Positions 46,092-57,106 of a stretch of 64,000 bases of DNA are shown here, piece by piece. The notes beneath the pieces are model-generated. The model saw only the letters and a list, made by a program, of their open reading frames with translations. It did not search any database and was not told the DNA's origin. Each line of letters opens with the position of its first letter. Position 1 is the first letter of the stretch. Source of the stretch: Argopecten irradians (Eukaryota > Mollusca > Bivalvia > Pectinida > Pectinidae). The stretch is taken from positions 33,412,980-33,476,979 of the forward strand of contig NC_091144.1 in the NCBI RefSeq assembly GCF_041381155.1, written 5' to 3'. Position numbers and translations under genes: made by a program.

Positions 46092-47664
46092 CAGGATGAC
46101 CTATAGTCATCATGTTTCGTCCGTCGTCGTCCGCCGTCCGCCGTCCGCCGTCCGCCGTGCGCCGTCCGCCGTGCGTTAACTTTTCACATTTTGAACTTCT
46201 TCTCAAGTTCTACCGGTGCAATTTGGCTGAAACTTGCATGAAATGATCCTGACATGGTCCCGACAAAGTGTTGTTATTTTTCGGGTCAATCCGAAATCCA
46301 AGATGGCTGCCACAGCCGCCATCTTGAAAACACATTTTGAACTTCTTCTCAAGTTCTACCGGTGCGATTTGACTGAAACTTGCATGAAATGATCCTGACA
46401 TGGTCCTGACAAAGTGTTGTTATTTTTCGGGTCGATCCGATATCCAAGATGGCCGCCACAGCCACCATCTTGAAAACACATTTTGAACTTCTTCTCAAGT
46501 TCTACCGGTGCGATTTGGCTGAAACTTGCATGAAATGATCCTGACATGCTCCCGACAAAGTGTTGTTATTTTTCGGGTCGATCCGAAATCCAAGATGGCC
46601 GCCACAGCCGCCATCTTGAAAACACATTTTGAACTTCTTCTCAAGTTCTACCAGTGCGATTGGGCTGAAACTTGCATGAAATGATCCTGACATGGTCCTG
46701 ACAAAGTGTTGTTATTTTTCGGGTCGATCCGATATCCAAGATGGCCGCCACAGCCGCCATCTTGAAAACACATTTTGAACTTCTTCTCAAGTTCTACCGG
46801 TGCGATTTGGCTGAAACTTTCATGAAATGATCCTGACATGGTCCCGACAAAGTGTTGTTTATTTTTCGGGTCGATCCGAAATCCAAGATGGCCGCCAGAG
46901 CCGCCATCTTGAAAACACATTTTGAACTTCTTCTCAAGTTCTACCGGTGCGATTTGACTGAAACTTGCATGAAATGATCCTAACATGGTCCTGACAAAGT
47001 GTTGTTATTTTTTGGTTGATCCGAAACCCAAGATGGCTGCCACAGCCGCCATCTTGAAAACACATTTTGAACTTCTTCTCAAGTTCTACCGGTGCGATTA
47101 GACTGAAACTTGCATGAAATGATCCTGACATGGTCCTGACAAAGTGTTGTTATTTTTTAGGTTGATCCAAAATCCAAGATGGCCGCCACAGCCGCCATCT
47201 TGAAAACATATTTCGAACTTCTTATCAAGTTTTACCGGTGCGATTTGGTTGAAACTTGCATGAAATGATCCTCACTTGGTCCTGATAAAGTGTTGTTATT
47301 TTTCGGGTTGATCTGAAATCCAAGATGGCTGCCACAGCGGCCATCTTGAAAACACATTTTGAACTTCTTATCAAGTTCTACCGGTGCGATTTGGCTGAAA
47401 CTTGCATGAAATGATCCTGACATGGTCCCGACAAAGTATTGTTACATCTCTGGTTGATCACAAATCGAAGATGGCTACCATGACACTATATCTAATTAAT
47501 TTCCTATATGTTAAGGCCCTTGGGCCTCTTGTTTGAAATACAATTTGTTGAAAGAAATTGAAAATGATCCTGACATGGTCCTGACAAAGTGACACCATAT
47601 ATAATTAATTTTACTATTGCCAAGGTAGTCAGATGACCGTTAAGGCCCTTTGGGCCTCTTGTTA
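46092..47664 (+). mobile_element. Repeat element with nine 146-bp tandem units
   Basis: The head is CAGGATGACCTATAGTCATCATG followed by repeated CCGTCCG. Nine units of about 146 bp begin near 46186, 46331, 46477, 46623, 46768, 46914, 47060, 47206 and 47352. Each contains CATTTTGAACTTCTTCTCAAG and the inverted pair AAGATGGCCGCC / GCCGCCATCTTG. The tail AAGGCCCTTGGGCCTCTTG occurs at about 47512-47531 and again near 47641. The repeated 63-codon antisense ORFs (MSGSFHASFS...) arise from the repeat and are not genes. Confidence 0.85.
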
Positions 47665-49767
47665 AAACAATTTCACCACATCTCAGTTTAAATTTTTTTG
47701 TGTTATTTTGACGACTAGCTCCGTAATGTTACTACATACATGACAATTATAGGAAAATCTGTATTTCGTCTCATTGCACTTCTAAGGTAACACATACATA
47801 AAAATATAAGAAAAAACACAATCATTCAAATTCAATCCTACACACTGACAACTTCAGTTTGCGGCCGCCATTTTTCTCCACTGTAAAAATTCCCATCAGC
47901 GGGAATGCGGTGCTTTGAAGTCAGCTCATTATGTAATCAAGCAATTCAAACGCTTTTATGATCCGACAAACGTAATATTCATTTAGCAGAAGCTCAGTGC
48001 TATTGCTTTTAACTTGCAAGCGTTCAAGTGATAGACCACCTTCCAATGTAATCAGCTGGCCAAAAACGGAATATCTGTTACAGAAATAAAATTTCTTCCT
48101 TTTCTTATGTGGATTTCCTTTTCCAAGTAAGGGTTTGAGGTGTGAATATATGAATTAAAAATAAACAGAAAATTCGGCTCCGTTATTCCGATAAATTGAA
48201 CGTATTGACATTGCATAATTAATGGTTACTGAAACATCTGGCTGCGCCCATTAAGGCCTTGCCTTCAGTCATATTATATACATATAAATTAAATTAGTTA
48301 CATAGTAACAGTAAAAAATTACTGATAAAGGGGATAACACAAATTTTAATTTTTAATAGAAAATGTTTTGATTTTTGATATATCTAAGAAACTACCACAG
48401 AGCAGAGTGGTAACAATGGCGTAAGACGATGAAACCTAATGGGGGGTAAAGGTCGATGGCCGAAGGCGCGAGATTTTTGGTGTTTGGGGGTCTCGGGGTC
48501 TCCCCCAGGAAAAATATTACGATTTAGAATGGCTGAGATGAGTTTTACGATGTATTGTGATCCCCTAGAAGAGCACTCATAAAAATGCACATGCGTCCAT
48601 TGGAACTCTTTTATTCAAGTCAACAGTAATATACAAAACAAATCAAATTCTGGAACTCCGGTAAATACGTGTAGTTGTATGGTCTATAACTAACTTTCGT
48701 TTTGTTGGGTTTTTTTGTCATCGTATGAAAACTGTTTAAGTTAAATACATATTTTTCCGTCTGCCTGATTTTAAACTTTCTAATTTTACCACTTTTTATA
48801 AAGTTGCAGCACTGGAAGCATTTTAATTATAAAAGTAAAAAATCTTTTTAATGTGTACACGTGAAAAATAGGCTCGAAAGATGCCGAATCATTCCGAACA
48901 CTACCGAACATCGTCGCGACAATCTCGAAGTAAAACGAGAGTTGTGAAACCATGTCAACAATTTTTCATAAACAAAACATGTGGTCGATCTCATCAGACT
49001 CTATCTACAAAGAAAATACTGCTCGCACATTACAACATTTGATACACACAATATTTTACGGCAATGTGTAAATTGGATGTTTCAAATACTCAATCTGTGG
49101 ACATATACCAGAATGATTTGCTCATATAAGCCAAAAGGAAAACGTAAACAAACACATGTGCGCTAACGCTCGTTACCTGGCTCACCACGTGCAGGTCGTG
49201 TCGAACGTCAGTCACGTGATCCGATTCGGAATCCGACAAAACCCGAAGTCACTGAACATGGCGGTGATTGAAGGCGCTTTATTCAAAACCAGGAATATAC
49301 GATCCCTAGATTTCGGCTCTTTGATAGGCCGACATATGCTTTTGGGGAGCTAAATCATCAAGTTACATGTCAATGTTTAAATATCAAATGCTTAACTTTC
49401 ATATCGTTACAGTGAAATTGGCAGCAATACAACTTTAAAGTTAGAACCAATAAGCGGAAAGTAGTAAAAGTGAATTATCTCCCTTTGACCTTTGATCTCC
49501 CTAAACACTCTGTATCCCACTAAACACTTTTTATAAAAAAGTGTACATGCACACCACATCCCCGCCACAACTTTAAAATTTGGAAGATGTAATGTGAACA
49601 AATTTTACCACTGGCTACAGAGTGAAGGGGTAATGATTACCAGACATATGTATAGTACTATAATTATGAAGGCATTTAGATACAGTTACACATTCACTTC
49701 AACAATATTATTGTAAATGGCATAATGGAAAATGACAATGTAGTTAGTAAATTCTTCTACCCAAGTC
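47665..49767. other. No certain gene; one promoter-like spot
   Basis: Anonymous to about 49100. 49150-49330 is CpG-richer, with CACGTG-type E-boxes (CACCACGTGCAG, GTCACGTGATCC) just upstream of ACATGGCGGTGATTGAAGG. The ATG at 49258 opens 31 codons and could be a first exon, but no continuation was found. Confidence 0.4.
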
Positions 49768-49771
49768 TTAA

Positions 49772-50314
49772 AGGGACAATTCACTCAGGTTAATTCTTTT
49801 ACATAACAAAGAAGCAAAATATGGCATAAATGTATTGTTCTACATTCCTTATGAAACATATGACAAGAAATAGTGACAAATTCCACAAAATGGTTAAGTA
49901 TTTTGATTAATACTATTGAAATTCCAAATCGTTGATCAATACGATTAAACAGGTACAACATGTAGGCTGTACCCTTACCCGAGTCAAATTCACGCACGTT
50001 AAACAAATGCAATACATAACCACTGAGGAGTTGATGAAATTATTTTTAGACAAGAACATGCATCTTATAATGTTAACGCAACTGTAAGAGCGATTTGAGT
50101 AGTTCTAGACAAAAAATTCTTTACTACACAGGCAAGGGTCAGGGTTCGGCATACAAGGCTATGTGTAATGGCGATTGAACTTTTCACTTACATTTGACTA
50201 CAGTGAGCTTTTCTGACATATCACAGTTAAACAAACTAATCTAATTTCCCTTAGAACTAGTTTGTTTTCGAAATATGTGCAAGTTTAAATGTACTCTTAG
50301 ACCGAATTGTCCCT
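49772..50314. mobile_element. TTAA-flanked MITE, 543 bp
   Basis: Perfect inverted ends AGGGACAATTC and GAATTGTCCCT, with TTAA at 49768-49771 and 50315-50318. A TA-target reading is also possible (ends AAGGGACAATTC). No ORF of note. Confidence 0.72.
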
Positions 50315-50318
50315 TTAA

Positions 50319-51097
50319 CCAGTAAGATGTGCAAATCTCATATAAATATTTCCAATATACGAGATATATTATGGAAACAAAATAGCAATTTAAAACTTGT
50401 TCTCTTCACATTCACACATATTCAAAATATTCCACAAAATCAACCATATAACACTTTTACTGGATCCACAACATATTAGCGTCATATCTCATAGTGAAAA
50501 TAGTAATGCAGTCATAAAGACATGTTCTATTCTTTGCCTTACTCTATCATGTTTAGATATGCATTAGGAAACATTCCATTGCTGGTGTATATACTTTATA
50601 GATACATACATGTGGAAGTTCCCAATTCCCTACTATTGTAAAAATTACAATACATGTACAGGGATTGCAAGGTCATCAAAACTCCGCAACATCAAAATTT
50701 CATGAAATTCCAAAAATGCAACGGTAATAAATCAATGAATACATTAGAATTAAAACAAATGTTGTCATTTCTTGATAACAACAAAAATAGCTGGGAACAA
50801 TTGAAAACATGTCTGATAACACATTAACTTCAAAATATATCAAATCAAACTTTAAACATATAAAATTCAAGTACATGTAGAGAACAATAATACACATGCA
50901 CTCATCTGTCTGATTATTTGAGCATATTGATATGAATATGTACTCATAATGATACAAATTATTCACTAACATATTAGTTTCCGTGATTGCTAACAATGAG
51001 TATGTAGCTAAATGGAAATTGAACTTAGTATTAGAACCAAGTGTATACAAATGTCATAACAGACCTGTAGAGAATTGGAGGTGGTAACTTAAGAATT
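50319..51097. other. Anonymous AT-rich DNA
   Basis: The 116-codon antisense ORF is AT-driven low complexity with no motif. Nothing else seen. Confidence 0.4.
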
Positions 51098-51270
51098 TTG
51101 TTTGTTTGTTTGTTTGATTAATTAACGTCCTATTAACAGCTATGGTCATGTAAGGACGGCCTCCCATGTATGCGGTGTGTTGCATGTATGATGTACGAGG
51201 TGCGTGTTTTGGGAGACTGCGGTATGTTCATGTTGTGTCTTCTTGTATAGTGAAACTGTTGCCCTTTTAA
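51098..51270 (-). mobile_element. SINE R1 fragment at the end of the second gypsy element
   Basis: A TTTG-repeat tail and body to CTGTTGCCCTTT on the + strand. TTAAGA lies on both sides (a possible 6-bp target duplication). Its far side abuts the pol C-terminal sequence. Confidence 0.72.
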
Positions 51271-51733
51271 GAGCATTTCTGGCTTTAGTGTTCATGTCAC
51301 TAAATGGGACCCACATTGCGTTTTGAGAAGGTTCAACATTGTCACCATTCTTCCGTTGGCCAAAAATTTTCTTGACTTTGTAGAAAATATGAGAGATAGA
51401 ACTTTCCTCAGTAGAGACGGAGATGTCAACACTTTCATGATATCTTAATGGTTTTTGACGATTACTGAGTGGCCGCGTACAGTTTGGAAGCGTTGGTGTT
51501 GTTTTGGGAACCATAAGTGGAGCCTGCAACATAGTATTAGGGTCACACGTTTCCGTTGAGCCGTCGACAGACTGAGGTTTGTCCTGATGAGTGGTGATTG
51601 AGCCAAGCAAGAAAGGTTGGGGGCTGGTTCACGAACATATGCCTCTTTTACCTGATCCACAGGAACAGGAGTAGCAATAACCTCCTTAGAATTAGTATTG
51701 CGAAGTAGCAAAAGTATGTGGCGATGTAAGTTT
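51271..51733 (-). pseudogene. Second gypsy element: pol C-terminus after the SINE
   Basis: The - strand continues the integrase C-terminal reading interrupted by the SINE at 51745. Directly after the target duplication the frame carries a low-complexity polar tail (contains STEESSISHIF and MWVPFSDMNTKARNALK), then ends at the SINE R1 fragment. At least one frameshift (51445-51828 against 51146-51610). No LTR was found beyond it. Confidence 0.6.
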
Positions 51734-51744
51734 GTGTACGACAT

Positions 51745-51966
51745 GGGGGCCGCGGTGGCCGAGTGGTTAAGATGTCCCGACATATTACCACAAGCCCTCC
51801 ACCTCTGGGAAGCGGGTTCGAATCCCATGTGGGGCAGTTGCCAGGTACTGACCGCTGGTCGGTGGTTTTTCTCCGGGTACTCCGTCTTTCCTCCACCAAC
51901 AAACCTGGCACGTCCTTACATGACCCTGGCTGTTAATAGGACGTAAAAATAAACAAACCAAACCAA
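51745..51966 (+). mobile_element. SINE with tRNA-Leu-like head (second SINE family)
   Basis: A 222-bp element flanked by GTGTACGACAT at 51734-51744 and 51967-51977. The head has A box TGGCCGAGTGG (51756-51766) and B box GGTTCGAATCC (51815-51825), with the long variable arm expected of Leu/Ser tRNAs. It has a central block CCGGGTACTCCGTCTTTCCTCC, which I associate with a central domain common in invertebrate SINEs (MetaSINE-like, from memory). The tail is CTGTTAATAGGACGTAAAAATAAACAAACC. It is inserted in the integrase C-terminal coding region of the - strand gypsy element. Confidence 0.93.
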
Positions 51967-51977
51967 GTGTACGACAT

Positions 51978-53074
51978 AAGGGCCACTGTACATGTCATGT
52001 ATTTTTTTCCTGAACCAACATGATGGCGTAAACGGTAAACATAGTCTCCTTCATAAACTTCTAAGGGAGATCCTTCTTTGCTAATGTTGGTCTTTGCAAC
52101 CATTTTGCCCTTCGACTTGGCAACATTAGTTTCTACTTCGGTACGGATATTGGCTAGCCGGCCAAGCATCTGTGTCATGTAGGTATCAACATCTTCTGGG
52201 AGAAGGTTCATTAACACTGGTATCTCAGTAAAAGGAAACTTTGGGCGACACCCAAATACAACTTCAAAGGGGGGATAACCCGTACTTGCATTTACGGCAG
52301 AGTTCATACTAAAAACACATCCCGAAAGGTCGTCATTCCATGTACGGACATCCTCTCTAGCTCGCGCTGAAATACGTTCTGCCAAAGTAGAATAGGTGCG
52401 TTCGCAGTCACCGAGGCAATGATGAGCGTACGGAGGTGTATTTGTTGCTGGATTCCGAGTTGCATACAACCAAATCAGTGACGTTAGCTGTAAATTCTGT
52501 GCCACGATCAGTTATTAGAGTGTCACATACGTGGATACTGAGTAAATATCTCATACAGACATGTAGCAACTGACATGGCATCCTTCCCGACAAGTAGTTT
52601 AGCCACAAAGAATTAACTGTAGAGATCTACGGCGGTCAATACATAGGTATTTCCCTTGTATGATGTAGGCAATGGGCCAAACAAATCTGTCTCTTAAGCT
52701 TGGAATGGAGATGAAGGAGTAGGGAATGCTGTGATGCCATTTTTAGTATGACTCTGGGTGATTTTCCGACGTTGACATTGGGGACAAGATCGTACATAAT
52801 CTTGGATTATCGTAGCTATACGTTTGAAAAAGTATTTCTCGTTCACTCGGATTCCACCGTGACCATCAATAGGAGTGGCATGATGAAGTTCAAGAATTGT
52901 CTTGTACAACGCCTCCGGGACAACCAGTTGGTAAGGGTTCATATGATGCGCCCTTTTAGACTTTGGCACACGCGAATGAAACAAAACTCTATCAACCATA
53001 ATATAGTCGTAATTATCTGTCTTGACAGTTTTTGTGAGGTAGTTAACGTAACAATCAATGTTCAAGATAGGCAA
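51978..53074 (-). pseudogene. Second gypsy element: integrase
   Basis: On the - strand, 53074-52694 holds the zinc-binding module (ELHHATPIDGHGG ... SCPQCQRRK). 52608-52408 holds a catalytic Asp motif (LITDRGTEF), and 52505-51933 holds the distal core and C-terminal part (FSMNSAVNASTGYPPFEVVFG; GDYVYRLRHHVGSGKK). Frameshifts separate the three pieces. The usual NG-x-x-E motif is degraded (it reads GDCERTYSTL). This is a dead integrase of a Ty3/gypsy lineage different from the + strand array. Confidence 0.85.
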
Positions 53075-53182
53075 TGAGTGGTTTCAGGCCTGAATCATTG
53101 CGTTGAAGTGCGGAAAGATCCTCTCGTGTAAAAATGTTTTTGGATAATAATTCTGATGTATCCTGAATTCCATCAACATTAG

Positions 53183-53768
53183 TTTCAGAAGTGTCAATAG
53201 CGGGCTCTGAAATGTCAATAGCGGGCTCTGAAGTGTTAATATCAGGCTCTGAAGTGTCAATAGCGGGCTCTGAAGTGTCAATAACGGGCTCTGAAGTGTC
53301 AATAGCGGGCTCTGAAGTGTTAATATCAGGCTCTGAAGTGTCAATAGCTGGCTCTGAAGTGTCAATAGCGGGCTCTGAAGTGTCAATAACGGGCTCTGAA
53401 GTGTCAATAACGGGCTCTGAAGTGTTAATATCAGGCTCTGAAGTGTCAATAGCTGGCTCTGAAGTGTCAATAACGGGCTCTGAAATGTTAATATCAGGCT
53501 CTGAAGTGTCAATAGCTGGCTCTGAAGTGTCAATAGGTGGCTCTGAAGTGTCAATAGCGGGCTCTGAAGTGTCAATAACGGGCTCTGAAGTGTCAATAGC
53601 GGGCTCTGAAGTGTCAATAACGGGCTCTGAAGTGTCAATAGCTGGCTCTGAAGTGTCAATAGCGGGCTCTGAAGTGTTAATATCAGGCTCTGAAGTGTCA
53701 ATAGCTGGCTCTGAAGTGTTAATATCAGGCTCTGAAGTTTCAATAGCGGGCTCTGAAGTGTGAATATC
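53183..53768 (-). repeat. 21-bp coding tandem array (SEPAIDT heptapeptide) in pol
   Basis: 27 full heptapeptide units plus one degenerate unit on the - strand, variants SEPAIDT, SEPVIDT, SEPDINT and rarer SEPPIDT, SEPDINI. The unit is 21 bp, so the frame is kept. It lies within the 249-codon frame 53055-53801, which joins the RNase H region to the integrase zinc module. The opposite strand is also open through the array, so ORFs there are shadows. Confidence 0.93.
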
Positions 53769-53831
53769 AGTAGAAATAATAGTGTTGCTAGGCTTGTTCA
53801 TAACAGAGACATCTGTAGAAACATTGTATGC

Positions 53832-54230
53832 TCATTGTTCAGAATCATTGTCGGGACTAGCCTCTAAGACTGGGAGATTGGGACAATGATGACAACGAGA
53901 TAGGGCATCTGGTAACACCATCTGTGATGCTGGTTTGTACTGGATCTCAACGTCAAATTGCTGAATGGTAGCAAGCCATCTCTCAGAAATAGCACCGCGA
54001 AGCTTGTTTTGTTGTAACGGTCTGAGGGTCTGGTGGTCACACTCAATAATACAGTGGCTGTCTCGTATATATGATGCACAGTCTGTCACAGCAGTAACTA
54101 CCCCAAAAATTCTAGTTTCGTATGCCCATAAAATTGTTGCCAACGACTTAAACCGTTGGATCCAAACCGTTTGATATGTGGAGTTTTGTCATCTTCGTAA
54201 AGCTGGTAAAGCATGTAGTCAAGTCCTTTA
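53832..54230 (-). pseudogene. Second gypsy element: RNase H
   Basis: - strand. The catalytic-core remnant includes CIIECDHQTLRPLQQ and the distal motif LPDALSRCHHC. A frameshift near 54150 separates it from the RT frame, where RNase H-like residues start (FGSNGLSRWQQ in a third frame). A stop near 53832 precedes the heptapeptide array. Confidence 0.78.
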
Positions 54231-55241
54231 CTCGATGTGTCAACAGAGATACGAAATGGAATGAAACTTTGCAGACTTTTTTTAGTAATGATATGGCACT
54301 GTAGTTTGGAGTAAACTTCCTAAACCAATTCAAAGGTCCAAGAGCGCGCCTCAACTCCTTTACGTTTGTAGGTGTTAGATAATGTTTAATGGCATCTACG
54401 TGGTCGGCAGGTGATCGAATTCCATATTTACAAATGTCATGACCCAAAAAAGTAGGTTTGTTACAAGCAAACTTGCACTTATGGGGTCCGAGTTTGAGTC
54501 TAGCATTACGAAACCTCGCGAGAACCTCGGTGACGTCTTTCAAATGGTGTTCTAAAGTAGCTGACACAATATATTGCATCATCTAAATAGCACAGTACTG
54601 ATTTAAACACTTGACCCTTCAATACTTTGTCCATAAGAAGTTGAAAGCTGTTTGGCGCAGTTTTTGATCCCATAGGTAGTCTCAAAAAAATTTGTAAGTG
54701 CCAAAACATGTGTTGAACGCGGTTAAATTTGATGGCAAACCAGAAATGCCCATCTGAAAGAAACCAGGGCTCATATCTATGGAACTAATGTAATTTGGTG
54801 TAACATGGCTAAATGATCCTGTCAACTCTTGTACATCAGGTATATGATAAACGAAATCCTGTGTTTGTCTGTTTAGCAATCTGATTAAAATCAGCTGTTT
54901 GATACTCCGCTAACTTCGTGCTCCGCTACGAGCACGAAGTTAGCGGAATATCAAACAGCTGATTTTAATCAGATTGACTGTTTAGGTATCTAAAATCACA
55001 ACAAAATCTGTATGAGCTATGGTCTTTTGAACCTGGTTTCACATGAGATCCATTTGTACTTTTTTCTCTTTGCCACTAACACTACAGGGCTTGTGATAGG
55101 GACATTGTCACTATCATTGACAGGGGCAATAACTCCTTGAGAGAGGAGGTTATCAAGTTGTGACCTTAAAACTTCACACAGGAGGGAAACGATAGGGGCG
55201 TTGGTACTTGGGAACAAAATTGGTCTTGGGATGGATTTCAT
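54231..55241 (-). pseudogene. Second gypsy element: reverse transcriptase, split by a MITE
   Basis: - strand. The N-terminal part 55241-55017 has NLLSQGVIAPVNDSD and SPVVLVAK. It is interrupted by the palindromic MITE 54877-54977 and continues with ISSIDMSPGFFQMGI, RLPMGSKTAPNSFQLL, the catalytic YLDD (in 54506-54709), and the thumb motif FLGHDICKYGI ... KELRRALGPLNWFRKF (54148-54582). Several frameshifts. The Met in RLPMG replaces the usual aromatic FG. Decayed. Confidence 0.88.
54877..54977. mobile_element. Palindromic MITE inside RT, 8-bp target duplication
   Basis: An almost perfect ~100-bp palindrome. Its arms start CAATCTGATTAAAATCAGC and meet at CGTGCTC/CGCTAC/GAGCACG. It is flanked by CTGTTTAG at 54869-54876 and 54978-54985. 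The outer CAATCTGATTAAAAT is shared with the M1 MITEs. Confidence 0.88.
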
Positions 55242-56106
55242 GCTCCTCTAAGGTTGACAAACCTAAGGCAGAACTAGCCTTTGTTACAAAAACATCTTTG
55301 TTATCATATAAACATTGTTTCAACTGATTGAATTGTTCATCAGACAAGGAATTAGATGTATTAAAATAAATTTTTTTACAAAATTCATCAAAATCAGATA
55401 AATCACCCTCAACGGATTTGTCTGTGTCCTCTGTTTTAGTATGGTTACACATCTTGACAGGTAATACACAGAAAGATTCATCCAACACAGCAAAATCTGC
55501 CAACACCATACCTTTCGCGAGGTGAATAATGTCATTGCCTGGGTTAAGCACTTTGATAGGAATTGTACGGTTGGCAGGTATGGTTGTGACTGATCTTAAC
55601 AGGAGGAGACCTTTTTCTAACAAGCTTTTATGAACTTTCACAAGACCTTGGACACCCATGAGTGATTTTTTTGGTAATTTACACTGTATAACCACCTCTG
55701 TATTTGGTTCAACTGTGACAGGTTGCATGCATTTGACCTTGACCCTTTTCTTCATCTCATATTTCAACATATGATTACCCAAAGTAAAATCCAAGACTAA
55801 ACCTTTGCTAGACATGTGATCAGTTCCTATGATAAAAGGATGAGATGTGTTTTCAAAAATATGAACCTTAAATGAATGGTTGTCATAAAGTGTACGACCT
55901 TCGACCTTACCGACACCAATGACCTTGACATGATGTGAATCGGCCACCTGTACGGAGAAATTGCATTGCTGTAAAGGGCGTTTACAAATTCGGGGTAACA
56001 TGTTATAAAATCTTGCACTCATTAAAGAAAGATTGGAACCTGAATCAAGGAGAGCTCCTATTCTCACCCCTTTAAAATTTACAGGTATGTGTAAAAATTT
56101 ATTTTC
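55174..56106 (-). pseudogene. Second gypsy element: protease and start of RT
   Basis: The long frame 56067-55174 (297 codons) is open further upstream to about 56106. Its protease has active site ALLDSGSNLSLMS near residue 4 and the second motif IIGTDHM near residue 75. A long linker and the beginning of RT (FVPKYQRPYRFPP) follow. The frame then overlaps 55241-55017 in another frame, marking a frameshift. This is the longest intact frame of this element. Confidence 0.85.
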
Positions 56107-56294
56107 ATTACATTTTATCTCTGAAACATTTGAATCAGATGTACATGTACTAGTGCTAGAGTCTGTATCAGAATAAGTGTCATCACAGTGATCAGTCTGT
56201 TAGTTTGTTTTTAAAAATAGTTTTTCTCTCCTTGGTACATGTGACCTGATTCTTTTACGCCACGAGGCATTTACTTTCTTCCCAAGGGGACACG

Positions 56295-56576
56295 CTATAT
56301 CTCTGGCCTCGGTAAGTGTCGGTTTCCCTGATGTTGATTGTACCTACATGTACAGTTCACTGCGGAATGGCCATACTGCGAGCAAAAAGGACAGTTCATA
56401 TTAGGGTCCGGGACCCCTTCACCTGACCAACCACATGCGCGTTTGATGTGGCCATGACCTCGACATATGTAACAGGTGCGCGAGTTCATGTCATGACTAA
56501 TATGAGGGTCTGTAACTGCTTCACCTGACCAGTCACACGCGCACTTGATGTGGCCATGATCACGTGTAACATGCAC
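56295..56576 (-). pseudogene. Second gypsy element: gag zinc knuckles
   Basis: - strand, 93 codons. CYICRGHGHIKRAC and CPFCSQYGHSAVNC are CCHC knuckles. A third, degenerate knuckle-like repeat (GHIKCAC) precedes them; the HGHIK...C..WSGE block is duplicated. The N-terminal gag is absent because the sequence passes into the duplicated block from 56447. Confidence 0.75.
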
Positions 56577-57104
56577 GCGAATTCATGCTGAATTTTCTAA
56601 AAATGAAGTGCGAAAAATGTGCAGGAGGAACTTTTTTTCTTTCAAATGTGCATTAATGGACATATTTGTCCCCCTCCGTCCTGGGGAGGGGGGCAATTGG
56701 AAGGGAGGGCAGGATATTGCCCCCCCCCCCCCCCCCCCCGCCGCTTCCTATGCCCCCGTGTAATATTTTGCTTAGCTTAGTGACACCCAAGCCTTCCTTA
56801 CCTGCTATCTGCAGAACAGTGTATCCATGGCACGTCTAACATGTACATGTATGCCAATCAACCCGAAACGCACGTTTTCGACCCGCTTTCACTTTACATG
56901 TATTTATTTATTTATTTGTCAAAAGCCATTTCAGTAGGCAAGACTAACCACATGTGCTTGGAGATTATGTAATATTACAAAAAAATCTTATGACTATGCA
57001 TACAAATAATAGTAAATTAATATTTGTACATTATACCGAGTCCTATATATATATGTGTATCTTCATAGCACCTGTATTAGATAAACAAAATTTGAATTTT
57101 ACTA
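56447..57104. repeat. Direct duplication, left copy
   Basis: About 650 bp that recur at 57107-57766, starting in gag (GCCATGACCTCGACATATG). It contains a run of about 19-20 C near 56728 and TTTATTTATTTA. It differs from the right copy by many one-base gains or losses, often in homopolymers. Confidence 0.85.
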
Positions 57105-57106
57105 TA

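Noticed and set aside
46210..47423. Series of 63-112-codon antisense ORFs starting MSGSFHASFS
   Set aside because: One per 146-bp repeat unit, generated by the repeat; no known domain and part of a mobile element.
51751..51830. Functional tRNA-Leu gene
   Set aside because: It has good A and B boxes but is fused to a SINE body and tail and bounded by a target duplication.
53084..53763. ORFs of 190-219 codons on other frames of the heptapeptide array
   Set aside because: Shadows of a stop-free 21-bp repeat; only the - strand frame 53055-53801 links to neighbouring pol domains.
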